A stretch of DNA of 64,000 bases from Sanghuangporus weigelae (GCA_033182465.1 CP137322.1:310001-374000), one strand, 5' to 3'; shown: positions 35,816 through 49,141, numbered from the stretch's first letter. Made by a program: numbers and translations. The notes: generated by a model from the letters alone, not told the origin.

Positions 35816-37795
35816 ATGCCAATTCGTTGTTTTGTACATTTTGCGCAAGTTCACTCAGAGTTTCGTCTTCCTGAGCTGGAATCGGTCGCTGAGCTATTTA
35901 GCTTTCGTTTCAATTGCCCTCTTGTGAGCACACTTCCGGAAGGTGTACCGGAGGGCTGGGACGCAACACGACCTTTCTGGATCATAGATTTCGAAGAGGA
36001 GGAGCACGCAAGACGAATCGCCGAGAGGTGCATTTTGGTCAAGTGAGCTTAAACGACAGGTTTTCGATGAAAATGCATCAACTTGCTTCTTGTAAAGATC
36101 GGTGTATGAATTATATGCGTGTGGGACATCCTATGAGGCCGTTCACGAGCAAACGCGACGCAATGAACATTCATGGAGTCCATTCGTAGAGAATACGTCT
36201 TTCGGCTTTACCGTGTCGAGCTTCAACCGCAGCATTCCTCAGCATCGTGTGAAGGAGATCGTTGAAAGCTTCGCGTTCATGGACTTCCGGGGTCCGATAG
36301 ATCTGAAGAATCCAGAGTTGTCGTTGGGCGTTTTCGAGGAACGTATGTATCAGAGCGTCAGTTCGTATGCAGATTTCCGAATCATGTCTAACGTACACTC
36401 CCAAAGATGCAGATCCAGAGAAGTGTGATAGCAGACTTCTGCAGATTTACTTTGGAAGGTTGGTGGGTCCGGCCAAATCCACTCTTCTTTCATAGTTTCT
36501 TACTTTGGATTGGACAGATAGCAGAAGGCAAAGCGCGTTCACTTGTGCAAACATTCAACGTGAAGAAACGAACATATTTTGGGAATACCAGCATGGAGGC
36601 AGAGATTTCCTTGCTAATGGCGAACCAGACGCTGGTACGACATCATCCACTAAACACAACGAGAAACCGTTCTTGAGTAGTTGAGTTTAGGCAGCTCCTG
36701 GCAAATTCATTTATGACCCTTTTATCGGGACTGGTAGCATGGCTTACGTGCGTTCGTGTCCTTCTTTCGAGTGCAGACGCTAAAACACTAAAACGAATAG
36801 ACCGTCGCGCACTTTGGTGCATTCGTGTTTGGTTCTGACATCGACGGTCGACAGATGCGTGGAAAGAGGACTCGCAAGTCTAATCTTCCCTATTTACGGG
36901 CTCTGTCTGATTGATGGTTTTATATATACTGTATGTATTCAGCATCTGAAACAGGTATCTTGCGCGCAGCAGCTCAGTATGGCGTCGCCGAACGTATCAT
37001 TGACCTCTGTACGTACGACATTACACGAAATCCACTCCGTTGCGGAGGGCTTTTTGATGCGATCATCACTGATCCTCCATGTACGTACTTCAGCGACTGA
37101 TAGGACTGGAGATTGAACACTCTTTCTGCAGATGGTGTACGAGCAGGAGCGAAACGTTTAGGGAGAAAGTCAACTAACAAGAAGGCTGGACGCGAACCAA
37201 AACCTGAGTACGAAGAGGCTCAGAGAAAAGCGTACATAATCTTAACCTCCCGCGACTTGAAGCATGTTCTGATGATCATATCTAGTCTCATAGGATATGT
37301 TCCGCCGATGCAGCCTTACGAACTCTCCGAGCTAGTCGCAGATCTGGTGCGATGGGCACGTTATCTACTACGCCCTGGCGGACGCTTGGTGTTTTTCCTA
37401 CCCACAGTGACGGATGAATACACGGAAGTAGACGTGTACAGTCTTCTTTGCGAAGGCATGGAAGTTATTGCTAATTCTGTGCAAAACTTCGGTTCGTGGG
37501 GAAGAAGGGTATGTATAACTTCTGTTGAATTGTTACTCCGTGACGACTAGTGCTGATGGATGCATGCAATTTTTCTTGCTGGCAGTTGATCACAATTAAG
37601 AAGATGACGGATGTTAATTATCCCTCGCCTTTTCAACCTTCGGAAAGACGGTTGGTGGCCGAGACTGATGTAAGAGGAAATAACCACATTCCGGCGCATA
37701 AAGACTTCCGTGAAAAGTATTTCAAGAGATTTCGGCGAAATGGTGAAGAGGGAGAACACGCGGCGGAACAGACGGCGCCAACTTCGGACCAATAA
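35816..37795 (+). CDS. TRM11: tRNA (guanine-10-N2) methyltransferase catalytic subunit Trm11
   Basis: Trm11, with Trm112, methylates G10 of tRNAs using SAM. The ATG at 35816 gives MPIRCFVHFAQVHSEFRLPE, then LESVAELFSFRF, the THUMP-like N-terminus. Next come SFGFTVSSFNRSIPQHRVKE and MDFRGPIDLKNPELSLGVFE. The Rossmann SAM site reads FIYDPFIGTGSMAYTVAHFG then FGSDIDGRQMRGK. The catalytic motif AIITDPPYGVRAGAKRLGRK is split by an intron in the Tyr codon (near 37081-37131). The C-terminus (WARYLLRPGGRLVFFLPT; GSWGRRLITIKKM) ends at stop 37793-37795. Several introns were placed by eye. All expected blocks are present. Confidence 0.92.
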
Positions 37796-38051
37796 AAGAA
37801 TGAATAGAGATAATCTGATTCTGTTGACGCTGGGATGACTCGGCGTTGTTCTATCAATCCGAAGTTGCAGTGTTCATTCTTTTCGTAAAAGCTCCGAAAG
37901 AAAGCCACATCACGACCTATAGATTGGCCTCTTGAGCGTCGTAATGAATGGTTCTAGTGCGGAATACAAGGTATTACTGAAGCGAGGTGGTTGAGATCAA
38001 GCGCGACACGAGTATGATCTGCAATAGAAACTCACAGTAACAAGAGATCGA

Positions 38052-38246
38052 TTAGTGATGGTTTCCAGCTTCCTTTACCTTCGTCTTTTCGTTCATTTTG
38101 TCATAGACTACGTATGCAGTGAACGCAACGACGGCGATGCCAAAGCCAGGGAACAGATTTCTCAATGCAGATGTTTTGGAGAAGATGGGGTGTTTCCTCC
38201 ACGCCTCACGTTTCGCCCACGGGTCATGGTAAAGGGGACCAGACAT
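38052..38246 (-). CDS. NADH dehydrogenase (complex I) subunit B12 / NDUFB3-like
   Basis: This is a small accessory subunit of mitochondrial complex I. The 64-residue single-exon frame reads MSGPLYHDPWAKREAWRKHP, then IFSKTSALRNLFPGFGIAVV and AFTAYVVYDK. The DPWAKREAWRKHP plus LFPGFGIA-type membrane helix is the diagnostic pattern of fungal NDUFB3/B12. It has one transmembrane helix and a short charged C-terminus. It is divergent from TOP1 with 329 bp between starts. Confidence 0.88.
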   Translation of the reverse strand: MSGPLYHDPWAKREAWRKHPIFSKTSALRNLFPGFGIAVVAFTAYVVYDKMNEKTKVKEAGNHH

Positions 38247-38575
38247 TCTCTGCAGCGCTAATCAGGAAAACTGCGAGATAATTGTTATCGCGGCTATGAA
38301 AAGGCGCTGTGCTTACTTACACTGAGGCTGCTACTGTACTTGGTGGTGGCGGTCAATGGATGAAGACAGGAACGGGATGGACGTGGGATAAACGTCACAT
38401 GTCACGTGTTAGGGCCGGCTCATTGGGACTTCAAATCACGGCCTGATTTCCATTTCCCTATAAAACCCCCCGCAAGGATTCCCTCTTTGTTTTTGCCCTT
38501 TTCTTCTATCCCCCACCACGATCTTCCTCTCGTCGTGCCCTCTGCGTCGTTCTGGGCCCGTGGTCGTCGTCTACT
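38247..38575. promoter_or_regulatory. Divergent promoter of the B12 subunit gene and TOP1
   Basis: A TCACGTG box is at 38402-38408, roughly central between the two starts (156 bp from one and 168 bp from the other), so one site could serve both genes. A C/T-rich tract with CTTTGTTTTTGCCC and TCTTCC follows near 38470-38530 on the TOP1 side, as is common before fungal transcription starts. Confidence 0.5.
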
Positions 38576-41500
38576 ATGTCAAACGGGCTGTCGATACTCT
38601 CGGACGATGCGTCGCTCAGCCAGAATGGCACGGCGAAACCACAGACCAACGGACACGTCGTCTATGCGAATGGGAACGGTGCTCTCGGCGAGGACAGTCC
38701 CATGAGTGAGGACGACAGTGATGATGATGTCCCGCTTCTAGTAAGTCCTTCGCATGCTTCGCGTGTCACCCCTTGTGCTTATATATTTCGTCTGTCCGGA
38801 AATGTATTTCGCTGGTCATCTAGTCCCAGTCTTTTCGTGTTAAAGCAGACTCCGAGACTCCGAAGCGTCTCTTAAAGCGCAAAGCTGTAACATATTCGTC
38901 TTCGAGCGATGATGACATGCCGCTCGCGTCGTCTCAGATCCGTTCGGCTGCCGTACCTATGCCTGGAGCTGTTGCCGCCACGACTGTCTCGACAGACGTC
39001 GTCGAAGATAAATCGAAAATCAAGCGTGCTACGAAGAGTCGAAATACCCTTCCGGCCCCTGGTAGCTCTTCCGACGACGACGATGACGATGACGCGCCAT
39101 TGGGCACGAAATTAACTCCGAATGGGAAAGCAAATGGTAGGGCCAAGGTGCCACCGAAGAAAAAGGTGAAGAAGGAGGAAGACGAGGATGCAGCATTCTC
39201 ATTTGGCTCTGATGATGATTTACCCAAGAAGCGGAAGACCAAGAAAGCTTCTTCGAAGGCAAATGGCGTGGCTAATAGCAAGGGCAAGAACAAGGCGAAG
39301 GTGAAGTCTGAGGAGGTTTTTGATGACAATAAGCCGGCTACTCCTATGAAGCGTGCGAAACGCACGACTGGAACTGATGATGACGTGAAGCCGAAGTTGA
39401 AGAAAAGGGCAACGAAAGCAAAGAAGGAGGAAGATGAAGGGGAGGCCTCGTCGTCTCAGGCGAGGAAGAGACATAGCAAGGAAGATGACGAGGAAGAGGG
39501 TGAGGTCTTCCGCTGGTGGGAAGCAGAGGATCCCAACGGCGATGGCTCAATCAAATGGACTACGCTAGAGCACAATGGTGTCTACTTCCCTCCTCCGTAC
39601 CAACCATTACCACCAGATGTAAAAATGAAGTATAATGGTACGGCTTTCCTGCCTCAGAAATTTTTAAGTCGGCTCATCGGTCATCAGGCAAACTCGTCGA
39701 TCTCCCTCCTGAATCCGAAGAAGTTGCTGGCTTCTATGGTGCAATGTTAGAGACCGATCATGCTCAAGATGCCGTCTTCAATAAAAACTTCTTCAAAGAC
39801 TTCTTGAAAGTTCTTGAAGAACATTCTCCGGTAGGACCGCTGTCTCGCGTTCGTTTATCATTACACTGATGGCGAGAGCAGCGCGATGGCACTAAGATCA
39901 AAGAGTTTGAGCGTTGTGACTTTCGCCCAGTATTTGAATACTATGAAGCAGAGAAGGCGAAGAAGAAAGCTATGACCAGCGCAGAAAAGAAAGCTTTAAA
40001 GGCGGAGAAGGACAAGCTTGAAGCGCCTTACACAATGTGTGTTCTCGACGGCCGTAAAGAGAAGGTCGGGAACTTCAGGATAGAACCTCCAGGTCTTTTC
40101 CGTGGTCGAGGCGAACATCCCAAGAAGGGTTCTTTGAAGGTACGATTGTCCGTTCTCGAGTTCGTCGGTGTTCTCGGGTACTTATACAATCACAGCTTCG
40201 AGTCCGCCCGGAAGATATTACTATCAATATCGGCGAAGGTGTTCCCATCCCACAGCCGAACATGCTTGGGAAGTGGAAAAGCGTCATTCATGACCAAACT
40301 GTGACATGGTTAGCGAATTGGACAGAAAACGTTAATGGTAACCACAAGTACGTCTTCCTCGCGGCAGGTTCTTCGCTCAAGGGACAGAGTGATATGCAGA
40401 AGTTTGAGAAGGCAAGAGAACTGAAGGTGATGCTTACTGTACTCTCGAAACCGGAAATTCTCACTGACTGGTATTAGAATCATGTGGATCGCATTCGTCA
40501 AGATTATAATGCTGAGCTTCGAAGCAAACTTATGGCAGATCGGCAACGGGCGACAGCGATGTACTTCATTGATCGTTTGGCTTTGCGGGCGGGTAATGAG
40601 AAGGGCGAAGACGAAGCGGACACGGTCGGTTGCTGTTCTCTTCGATGCGAGCACGTTACTCTGGAACCGCCAAATTTCGTCATCTTTGATTTTCTGGGTA
40701 AAGACTCGATTCGCTTCTATAAGCGGGTCGAGATCGAACCACAAATCTTCAAGAATATCCGCATATTCAAGGAGAACAAGGAAGACGCAGATGCACTCTT
40801 TGATCGAGTTACCGTGAGTGAACTCCATCAGATGCTGAGCAGTAATAATATCGACCATTGATCAAGACGACGCTTCTCAACAAACACTTGCAATCATACA
40901 TGAAAGGTCTGACGGCGAAGGTGTTCCGTACCTATAACGCATCGATCACATTCCAGGAGCAGCTCGAAGTGTATACTCCCAAGGAAGGCTCTGTGCAGGA
41001 GAAGTTGAATGCGTACAACAAGGCCAATCGTATGGTTGCTATTCTCTGTAACCATCAAAGATCAGTTCCAAAGACGCACTCAGCGTCGATGGAAAAGATG
41101 TTCGATAAGGTTGGTCCTCATTCGCTCATGCATCATCCTTGTTTGTTGCATATACCAAGGTGATCTTCCTTCTAGCTCAAGGCCATCAAATATGAGAGAA
41201 GGAAGATGCGCCACGTTCTCTTCGAGCTCGATCCTAAGTACAAGAAGAAAAAGGAGTATAAAGGTGACGAGTCGGATCTCGATGATGAGTGGATTGCGCG
41301 TTACGAAGACTCCCAGAAAGAGAAGGAGATCGAGAAGGCAAAGAAGAAGTTCGCTAAGGATAACGAGAAGGCTGAGGCAGAGGGCGAGAAACCGAGACCC
41401 GAGTCTGAGCTGAAAGAACGAATCAAGGATATCGAAGACGAGTTTAAACGGCTCAAGAAGGAAAGGGGTACCTGCAAGGCGACGTTGAAACGTGCTCGTC

Positions 41501-41911
41501 CTCCGGAAAAGATCGAGGAAGCCATCGAGAAGCTAAACGAACGTATTAAGACGCACAAGCTGCAGATGGTCGATCGTGAAGAGGGCAAGGAAGTTTCTTT
41601 AGGCACGAGGTAAGCATCGATAACACGGCTCGCTCTATGGCAGTCGGACTGATCACCTGTTTTACAGTAAAATCAACTATCTTGACCCTCGGTGAGCATC
41701 ATTTTTTCCCCTGACTATCCTCCTTGACACACCAGCCTTCCAGAATTACCTCAGCTTGGTGCAAAGATCACGGAGTCCCTATCGAGAAGATCTTCTCGAA
41801 AGCCCTTTTGAACAAATGTGAGTCCGGGCTTCTCAATGGCGAACGATTCTCATCTGACTAGTCATTCCAGTCCCTTGGGCAATGGAAGTAGACAGCGATT
41901 GGAAGTTCTAG
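38576..41911 (+). CDS. TOP1: DNA topoisomerase I (type IB)
   Basis: It relaxes supercoils by transient single-strand cleavage via a 3'-phosphotyrosine. The ATG at 38576 begins [20 protein letters not shown]. The N-terminal third is highly charged ([36 protein letters not shown]), typical of the nuclear-targeting region. The core is [26 protein letters not shown]-type [38 protein letters not shown], and [20 protein letters not shown]. The catalytic Arg/Lys region reads [20 protein letters not shown] and [14 protein letters not shown], with an intron (about 40814-40867) just before [15 protein letters not shown] coiled-coil linker precedes the active-site Tyr in [11 protein letters not shown], then [20 protein letters not shown], ending [11 protein letters not shown] at 41909-41911. 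All key residues are visible. Confidence 0.95.
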
Positions 41912-42528
41912 GTATACGATGAACTAATGCGATGCTCCTTGATGCACCATACCTTCCTTTGGATGTTACTAGATCTTCCTCAGTCTGGGATTGGGGTTTT
42001 CGATCAGGCTTGCTAAGCCAATAACTTCTCGCGCATTTATATACTCATACGCCAATGCATACTGAACAACGAACATGGATCTGTTTCTCAGTTGTCCATT
42101 ATATTACTTCATCTCAAGGCAAATTTTCTCTTTCGTTTCCTGGTCGCATTAACCAAATCTGCATTTCTTCTCCTTTTTCGCGCATTATTAACAAGCAATA
42201 TATTATAAACGGCCTGTGCTGTAACCAAGCTACTGTGTTTTTAGCGGAATAGAGGTTTCTGTTGGGTTTTCTACATCCTCGCAATAACATTCGATAATTG
42301 AGTACGGCTTGTTATGATGCCGTTACTATTTGATAAGATGAGGTAGGACACTTCGGCTGTTACAGTGCCCGTCGCTTGTTCGACATGATATGTGTGGAGC
42401 GCAGCGGCGGTTGCACAGAACAGTCTATTTGTTATTGCTTCGTTTGCACCGAAAAGGGACTGGATACCCGCTTTTACGTACGGATTGTACCTACACAGCT
42501 ACTTTTATTACACTCCAACTTCAGTTCT
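41912..42528. other. Tail-to-tail spacer between TOP1 and the carboxypeptidase gene
   Basis: This is 617 bp of AT-rich sequence between two convergent genes. No coding frame with a recognisable product was found. Confidence 0.5.
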
Positions 42529-44703
42529 TCACATAGAAGTTAATGGCTCCCCTCTCATCGCCTGCTCGAAGAACTGCGCTGCAGCCTGTCCGACAGCAAG
42601 ACCCGTAAAGTTGTACGCTGGTACTTCGTGTCCCGCCCCAAAGACACGGAGGAAAGAGAACGTCCCGGCGTTCTTGACGAGTCCCGCTGGGTGCCCCGCT
42701 ACGGTGTAGTTGGTGAACTGTTCGGCAGCGTAGGTCGTGCTGAATTTCGTTTGGAGGTTGTTCACCTTTTGTGGGATAGTAAGTGATCAATGAAGAGTGG
42801 CTAGATTACGTAGGAACAGAGGGGAAGGACGAACCATTGCTTCGACACCCATGAAGTTACAGATGTAATCTGCGTCACCGTCGTAGATAACAGTGCGGAC
42901 CTAGAAGGAAATGGCAGAATAATTATGCAGCAGTAAGTCTAGGCGAAGCTCTATTATATATGACGGAACCCGGCTTACCCCAGCGTCCACGACAGCAGCG
43001 AGATCCGGAGCCGAGTTGAGCATCCAGTCCCCCGTCGAAGCAAAGTTACTATACACGCCATTGCTTGTTTCCGTGAATGTCGATTCAGCACCTATCGAGT
43101 TCCTTGAGGGAGTTATGTGTCAGCTCAGCCCGAGCTTGGTCTCGATTAGAGAAGATGAAACACGTACATGAATGATGTGCTCTGCAGCAGTGGTACAATG
43201 CCCGGCGGATATGGGTCGTCTGAGGGCTGGCGAACGTCGTACACATCATAGCTTCCAGAAAGGGGAGACAGGATATTGTTATTGCATACGGACTGTGCAC
43301 GGGAACACGTCGTTGTTGATCCAGTTTGATAGCATCCCTCGATCTAATGCAAATAAAAACACACAGAAACAGTTTACATTTTTAACTGGCTGTAAGACAG
43401 AATAGATGCCAGAAACATACCAGCGAACGGCACCCGCCTGAAGCGTAGAATGAGTTATTCGCCCTCTCAATAGTGCTGGTTGATACCGTCTGCCGATATG
43501 GGTTGTTCAATGCATACTCCATATATTGTGGGTATTGATTTAATGGGTCGGTGAGACCATTTCCAATTCCAAGTGTCTTCAGATTGAGAGTTATCCCGCT
43601 GATCGAGCCATTTGCGATCGCCTCATTTTGCTCGAGGAAGTAGTGTGCAAAGGCGGGCCCGTAGTGACCGCCGTATCTGTCGAAGAAGCACAAATATAAG
43701 GCATAGACATATAACGAGATTCGCAAAACATCTTACGATTCGGTCCACAACGCGAAGTCGTTCTCTGCCAGGTGGGAGAACGTAGAATCCGAGAGGAATA
43801 TTTGAAGCATTCTCCACACCGCAACTGCAGCCTGTCTGGCACCAGAAACTTCCAGATTGCCATGAGAGTAGCCTACACCGACTGCAGGAAAATAAACGTC
43901 AGCATGAGAGGCATACATAATTGCAGAACGAAACGAACTTGGTTGGTCGATGTACAACCTATGAAGATGATGACTGAACAAAATAATCGTGATATTAGCA
44001 ATAAAGGAGCTTACATGTTCGCATTGTTACTCCAGGAGAAAGGATTCAGCGACAGAGTTCGTTCGTCAGTATTTATGCGACATGGCTGATTTTCAAATCA
44101 GCATGAGGAAAACGAAAATGTTGGATAGTAATTCACTCCATTTTCTTGGAAGAGACCAATCATAGAGGATGAGCCCGGCTACGAATATCGAGTAAGGGCT
44201 CGTGAATTCTGAACTTTGGTCAAAAATCTCACGCCTCCGTTTAGCCAGATTGCAAGAGGTGCCGTCACGGAATTATTCCGCGAAGCAAAGAACCACCACC
44301 TTTTTGGAAAACATCCGTCAGAACATCAATACAGACTAAGATTTTGTTGTTGTTCTTGCTTACCACATACTCTGGTTAGTTGTCAAATCAGCATATCCCG
44401 AGGCCTGAAAGACTCCCGGAGTGGTCTCTAGAACGAGAAAGATATGCATGATTTTGTACTTTCTATTCATTATAAGAACTGTGATATACCACAAACTCCC
44501 GAGTTGGTGATGAATCGCATCTGGCCCGCGACGGGGGTACCGGATACCTGTGCAACATCCTCAACGATGCGGGATGCACCCTGAGCGGACGTCGAGGTGG
44601 GTATACCGCCGATCACTCCATCGACTGTAGGAATCTGGCCTGCCGACGCCAGGAGCGCCAGAGAGGCAAGAACGCTCAACGTGAGGGTCGGAACCATTCC
44701 CAT
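42529..44703 (-). CDS. Secreted serine carboxypeptidase (peptidase S10)
   Basis: This is a secreted or vacuolar exopeptidase. The ATG at 44701-44703 begins MGMVPTLTLSVLASLALLAS, a clear signal peptide. The body includes the oxyanion region WLNGGPGSSSMIGLFQENG (across an intron), FIDQPVGVGYSHGNLEV, and the catalytic Ser in FALWTESYGGHYGPAFAHYF. The Asp lies in VRTVIYDGDADYICNFMGVE and the His in RVFGAGHEVPAYNFTG. It ends QAMRGEPLTSM at 42529. There are about nine short introns, e.g. near 42770-42835, 43682-43735 and 43880-43965. All three catalytic residues are intact. Two truncated relatives lie at 32690-33588 and 34577-35583. Confidence 0.9.
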
Positions 44704-45590
44704 ACGACAGAGGACGAAGATGCATGTTGACCTTCACCTACCTAGAAACCTCTTATATCTTTTCAGTATCTTCGCGGGCCGCGGACAGCAATCGATTCAT
44801 CAGAAGGCAGCAGAGCACTCATGGCGGAGCCGCATTCGCCGAATGCCATACGGCACGCCACCGGGAAGCTTGATTCTTGCATGGCTTATACGGAACCGCA
44901 TGCAAAACGTACTAAGTTTAGTGCAGAAAAGATATGTTATCACCCATTTGCGTGAGGGAGATGGAGATAGGCGCGAAGGGCCGCGTGGCTGGAAGTTCGA
45001 GAAGGCGGTAAACAATAGTCAGAAGATACAAGAAGCATAGAAACAGCAAATTTTCCGGTATTCCTCCAGATGGCTCGTAGAGTGGTTGCATCATGAGCCA
45101 TTGTTCAACAGGAATGGAAGCCGACTGAAGTTGAATGTTCTGATCAGAGTCAAGTGGCTTCGGAATTTGAAGCTTATAGCGTAAAAGCCTGCAGTCACTA
45201 TCAAGTGCACATATTTTACTCGATTTTCTAGACATCTCAGTCTTGTCTCCAGCCAACAGACCAGAGAGCATTGACTCGGAATAAGAGGATCCTAGCAAAA
45301 TCATAAAAAAATCCAAAACGCCTGAGAAATCAGTATTACGTAAGTATTTACCATACCGAGTTCTGCTTTTTTTTCTCGGTCTCCGAAATGACGTCTTTGA
45401 CTTTTGTTCAACTTGAACTCAACTTCACTAGAAAGCAACATGCAAAGTTATTCCGAGTCTAGCATGGCTTTAATATCTTTCTGAATATTCTTTCGTAATC
45501 TCTGCGTGGCATCTGGACGAAATCCTCTCTTGGCCTTGTTTACAAATTCTGGTTCCTCTTCTTTTCTACACTACGATCGCTTCGAACATC
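44704..45590. other. Spacer between carboxypeptidase and phospholipase genes
   Basis: This 887 bp separates two divergent genes and so holds both promoters. The minus-strand open frame at 44918-45316 is 132 codons long, unrecognised, and without a convincing coding character. Confidence 0.4.
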
Positions 45591-48500
45591 ATGATGTCCT
45601 GTCTATGTAGATGCAGGACATCGGAAATCTGCACAAGATCACAGAGTCTACTCAGACTCTCCATTACAAGTGCTTCGTCACGTCGTTCTCTTTTCACTCC
45701 CTCCCTTTCCTCACAATCTCAGACTCAGAGTGGACGTCCCAGAAGTAAGACTGTCTTGTACACAAATAATGCTGAGGTTCTAACAATCTATTAGCACTTC
45801 TCAAATGGGTAGCAATGGGTGCCTCTGGGCTGGGACTTGCATGTTATGCTGCACCTCACGTCCCAAAGCATCGCAAAGTACATGTTCCCGCGACTTCAAA
45901 CGAAGATAGATCTAGACCGAGACATGTATCCAAGGTATTGATTACCATGCCGGTTTCTGTCTTTTCAGAGGGCTGAATATTGGTTATGCAGAATCTTTCC
46001 TCTTCTGAGGCTTCCTATCTGTTTCCGAAGAGCATCAAGAACTTAGTGTTCGTGGATACATTAGACGAAGTCCGTGAGCATTTATCCCTCGATTAATTTC
46101 AAGGTCATCGATAAACATATAAATCTTATAGTCTGATGATAGCCCGGAAGGAGAAAAAAGCATGTCATCATGGCAGGGTCTCTCTTCCTTGCGCTCAGCC
46201 CCTACTCTAGACGAGATCCGGACCGCACTTTCATCCTGGTCTTGGCCAGAAAGCTTTTCATGGCTCCAGGAGAAAGCATCTGTCTTGCTCCTGGAGCTAA
46301 GTCGTGGACCGGGCTCTCTATACGATCAAGTCGTGAAAGACCCGTCAGATCCGGTGACCCACCCGGAGTGCCAATGGGACGCAGAGGTGCGAGTGGGAGA
46401 CGACCTGTGCATCAGCGAACGTGCCTTTTTGCGCATGCGGAAACGCAGAATGCGCAGGGCATTCGCAATGTTATTCGGCGTTGACGACAGAGAAATCGAC
46501 GAGCGCGATCTTCCTATTGTAGCTATCGCAGGATCTGGTGGAGGTATATATCTATGCATGTGCGTGGTACACCGACTGATTTGAGTATCAGGTTTCCGTG
46601 CTTTGTCAAATACCATTGGTTCTCTCATTGGGGCCGAGAAATCTAGCCTTCTCGATTGTACTACTTATATATCAGGAATCTCTGGTGACCTGAAGTGGCC
46701 CTATCAACCTGCAACTTATATTCTGATCTTTACAATTTAGGCAGCTGTTGGGCATTGGGTGTCCTGTACTCTGGCGTCTCCGGAGATTTGACTCCCCAAA
46801 GCGCTGCCAAGCACATCGCTGACCGGATCGAAACCAGTTACGTCGACGCGAGCGTTCTGGATATGCTTACCACCCCTCCAACGAATAAGGTAGGTCATTG
46901 GATACCCTTCAACTGACTTTCAGATGTGTGTAACTTACGCAGGACATTAGTACTTGCTGGCAGGTATTATCCGCAAGGCCAATGGTCCAAACGGCAATGC
47001 ATCCTTAGTGGATCTTTATGGTACACTTATCTCTTCGCGCTTGCTGGTCCCAGGCGATTTGTCTCGGCTCGACCCTCGATTCCTTTCTCTGTATCACTTC
47101 GGGCGAAATATAGACGACGGGTCGATGCCACTTCCTATCTTCACCGCTGTCCGCCATGGTGTGTCTTGTCATCAGCCTGCTTGAGAAATTCTAATAACTG
47201 GTGTCTTGTTTTGTTACAGCGATACCCCCTGAACTGGATAAATCGCTCGAAGAAGCGAAGACTCAACAGGAGAACGCTACTAATTCTCTGAAAAAGCAGT
47301 TGGCTACGCGAGAGGAGGAAGAAATCGCTGAGCGTTCCAACTGGATGTGGTTTGAGTTCACGCCATATGAGGTTGGGTGTGATGAAATTGGAGGTGTGTT
47401 ATCGACAATTCTTCTACCCTCCGTAGACGTTAAATCGAGCTTTGACCTGTAGCCTGGATACCGACGTGGGCCTTGGGAAGGCGATTTGAGAAGGGCAAAT
47501 CAGTAGATCGAGCTGTACGAGAAGCAAATCGGGTACACGACATGAATTTCGTATTGACTACAGACAATTCTCTAGCCGGAATTGAGCTTCTCGATTTTGA
47601 CTGGGTATGTAAATCGGTTTATTAGTCTTGAAGCCAGACTATTCAATTGCCTTTTCATTTATCACAGAATCTTCGCCTCCGCATTTTGCGCCTCTTTGCA
47701 GGTATCTGAATCACCCAGTCCTCATATGCCGAATCGATGCGATTAATCCCAACCTAATAGCACTACGTTAACGAAGTTCAACCTATTTTGCGCCAGCTCC
47801 CTGTGCAACTGCGTAATTGGTTGGACGAGATTGTTATGGAGAACCGAAAGGAAATTGGGGTTTTGCATCCTGTCGAACCTGATGAGGTGAGATGCTTCTG
47901 GACTGATAAGCTTGCGTTGCTCAATCATGGTCTTAGGTTCCCAACTTCGTCAAAGGTATGGATGGATTATTACGCGAGAATAGTCCGGCAGAGGTTACGG
48001 AAAGAGAGACGTTGGGATTTATGGTACGCCTGGTTTCGGCTTTTGGACAGTAATTAATGGTCGTTCCCTCTTAGGACGCCGGAGGTAAACGTTTATGATC
48101 GTGGTTTCTTCTTTAGAGCAATACTCAAACGATACCTTCAGTTGAACTCAATATCCCTTATTATCCGCTTCTCCGGAGAAATGTGGACTGCATAATCGCC
48201 CTGGATGCTAGTGCAGACTCCCAGGTAAGCTCAACGTTTGTCTATTTTTAGACGCATTTAGCAATATCCCCCTTTTTTTTTCAGGATCTCTGGTTTGCTA
48301 GAGCTGAACGTAAGTCCAGATCTTTCCTCCTCAGTCGCCGATCCATTTCGCGTCTGAAACTTGTATTAGAATATGCTGCGCGGCGAGGGTTGTCCACTTG
48401 GCCAAAGGGTGCACACTGGCCGGCACTCATCCAATCGTCTGAGCCCGAGGAGGAGCAGGTTGTCCAGGAGGCGGGTTCGAGCGCGACATCGGTATCGGAT

Positions 48501-49075
48501 ACGTCTGCCGGTGCGGCGAATCGCGCATTAGCCGAGGTTCAAGAGATGGAAGCGAGTGGCCAGGCGCATAGAGTCAGCGATCGTTCGGATGCGAACATAC
48601 CCGCTGACGGAGCCACGATACTCCCTGGTGGAGAAAGCGACACTGAAGGGCTCCTAACAACCAGATCCAGGAGGATGAGTTCTTGCACGATATGGATGGG
48701 CTCCTCGTCAGGAGCTGAGGATGGACAATCGACGCTTCTGGAGAACATCGAGACTCAAGACCTCATGCAGCGCGACGGGATCGCCATTGTGTATAACCCG
48801 CTCATCCCGAATGACGCTGTACCCGGATTTGATCCTATGAGCGTCTCGACGTGGAGTTTTAGCTTGGAGAGGGAGGAGACTGAGAAGGTATTGAAGGTTG
48901 CTGAGGTATGTTTATGTTATCGATTCACTAGGCCTACGATTGCTCATGCTGATTGCTTTGCCCCTAGGCGAATTTCGTGGAGGGCCAGGAGAAGATCGTG
49001 AAACTCTTGAAAGCTATCTGGCTGAGGAAGAAGGCCGAGAGAGAACGGAGGGAGAAAGAGATAGAGCAGCATTGA
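45591..49075 (+). CDS. Cytosolic phospholipase A2-like (PLA2_B/lysophospholipase fold) acyl hydrolase
   Basis: This is a Ser/Asp-dyad lipid acyl hydrolase. The likely start at 45591 or 45594 gives an N-terminus rich in Arg and Ser, then a hydrophobic helix (LLKWVAMGASGLGLACYAAP), suggesting organelle targeting or membrane anchoring. The catalytic domain has the oxyanion glycines VAIAGSGGG, the nucleophile elbow TTYISGISGSCWALGVLYSG, and the Asp motif FMDAGVELNIPYYPLL, formed only if a 10-nt exon (48075-48084) is spliced in. The strand CIIALDASADSQDLWF follows. A Ser/Glu-rich insert (48430-48770) precedes WSFSLEREETEKVLKVAEAN and a basic coiled-coil tail ending REKEIEQH at 49073-49075. At least ten introns are inferred. 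The substrate cannot be told from sequence. The transposon begins 67 bp downstream. Confidence 0.85.
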
Positions 49076-49138
49076 TTAGCATATTTTTGGTATATATCTA
49101 GACTTTAGATATACACGAATACTATTTCCCAATCCCGC

Positions 49139-49141
49139 GTG
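49139..49141. repeat. Target-site duplication GTG, left copy
   Basis: GTG directly precedes the first base of the element and is repeated at 62897-62899 after its last base. A 3-bp duplication fits CACTA/EnSpm-type elements (2-3 bp). Confidence 0.6.

Noticed and set aside
38934-39365. Long minus-strand frame opposite TOP1
   Set aside because: It is the Ser/Phe-rich shadow of the Asp/Lys-rich TOP1 N-terminus.
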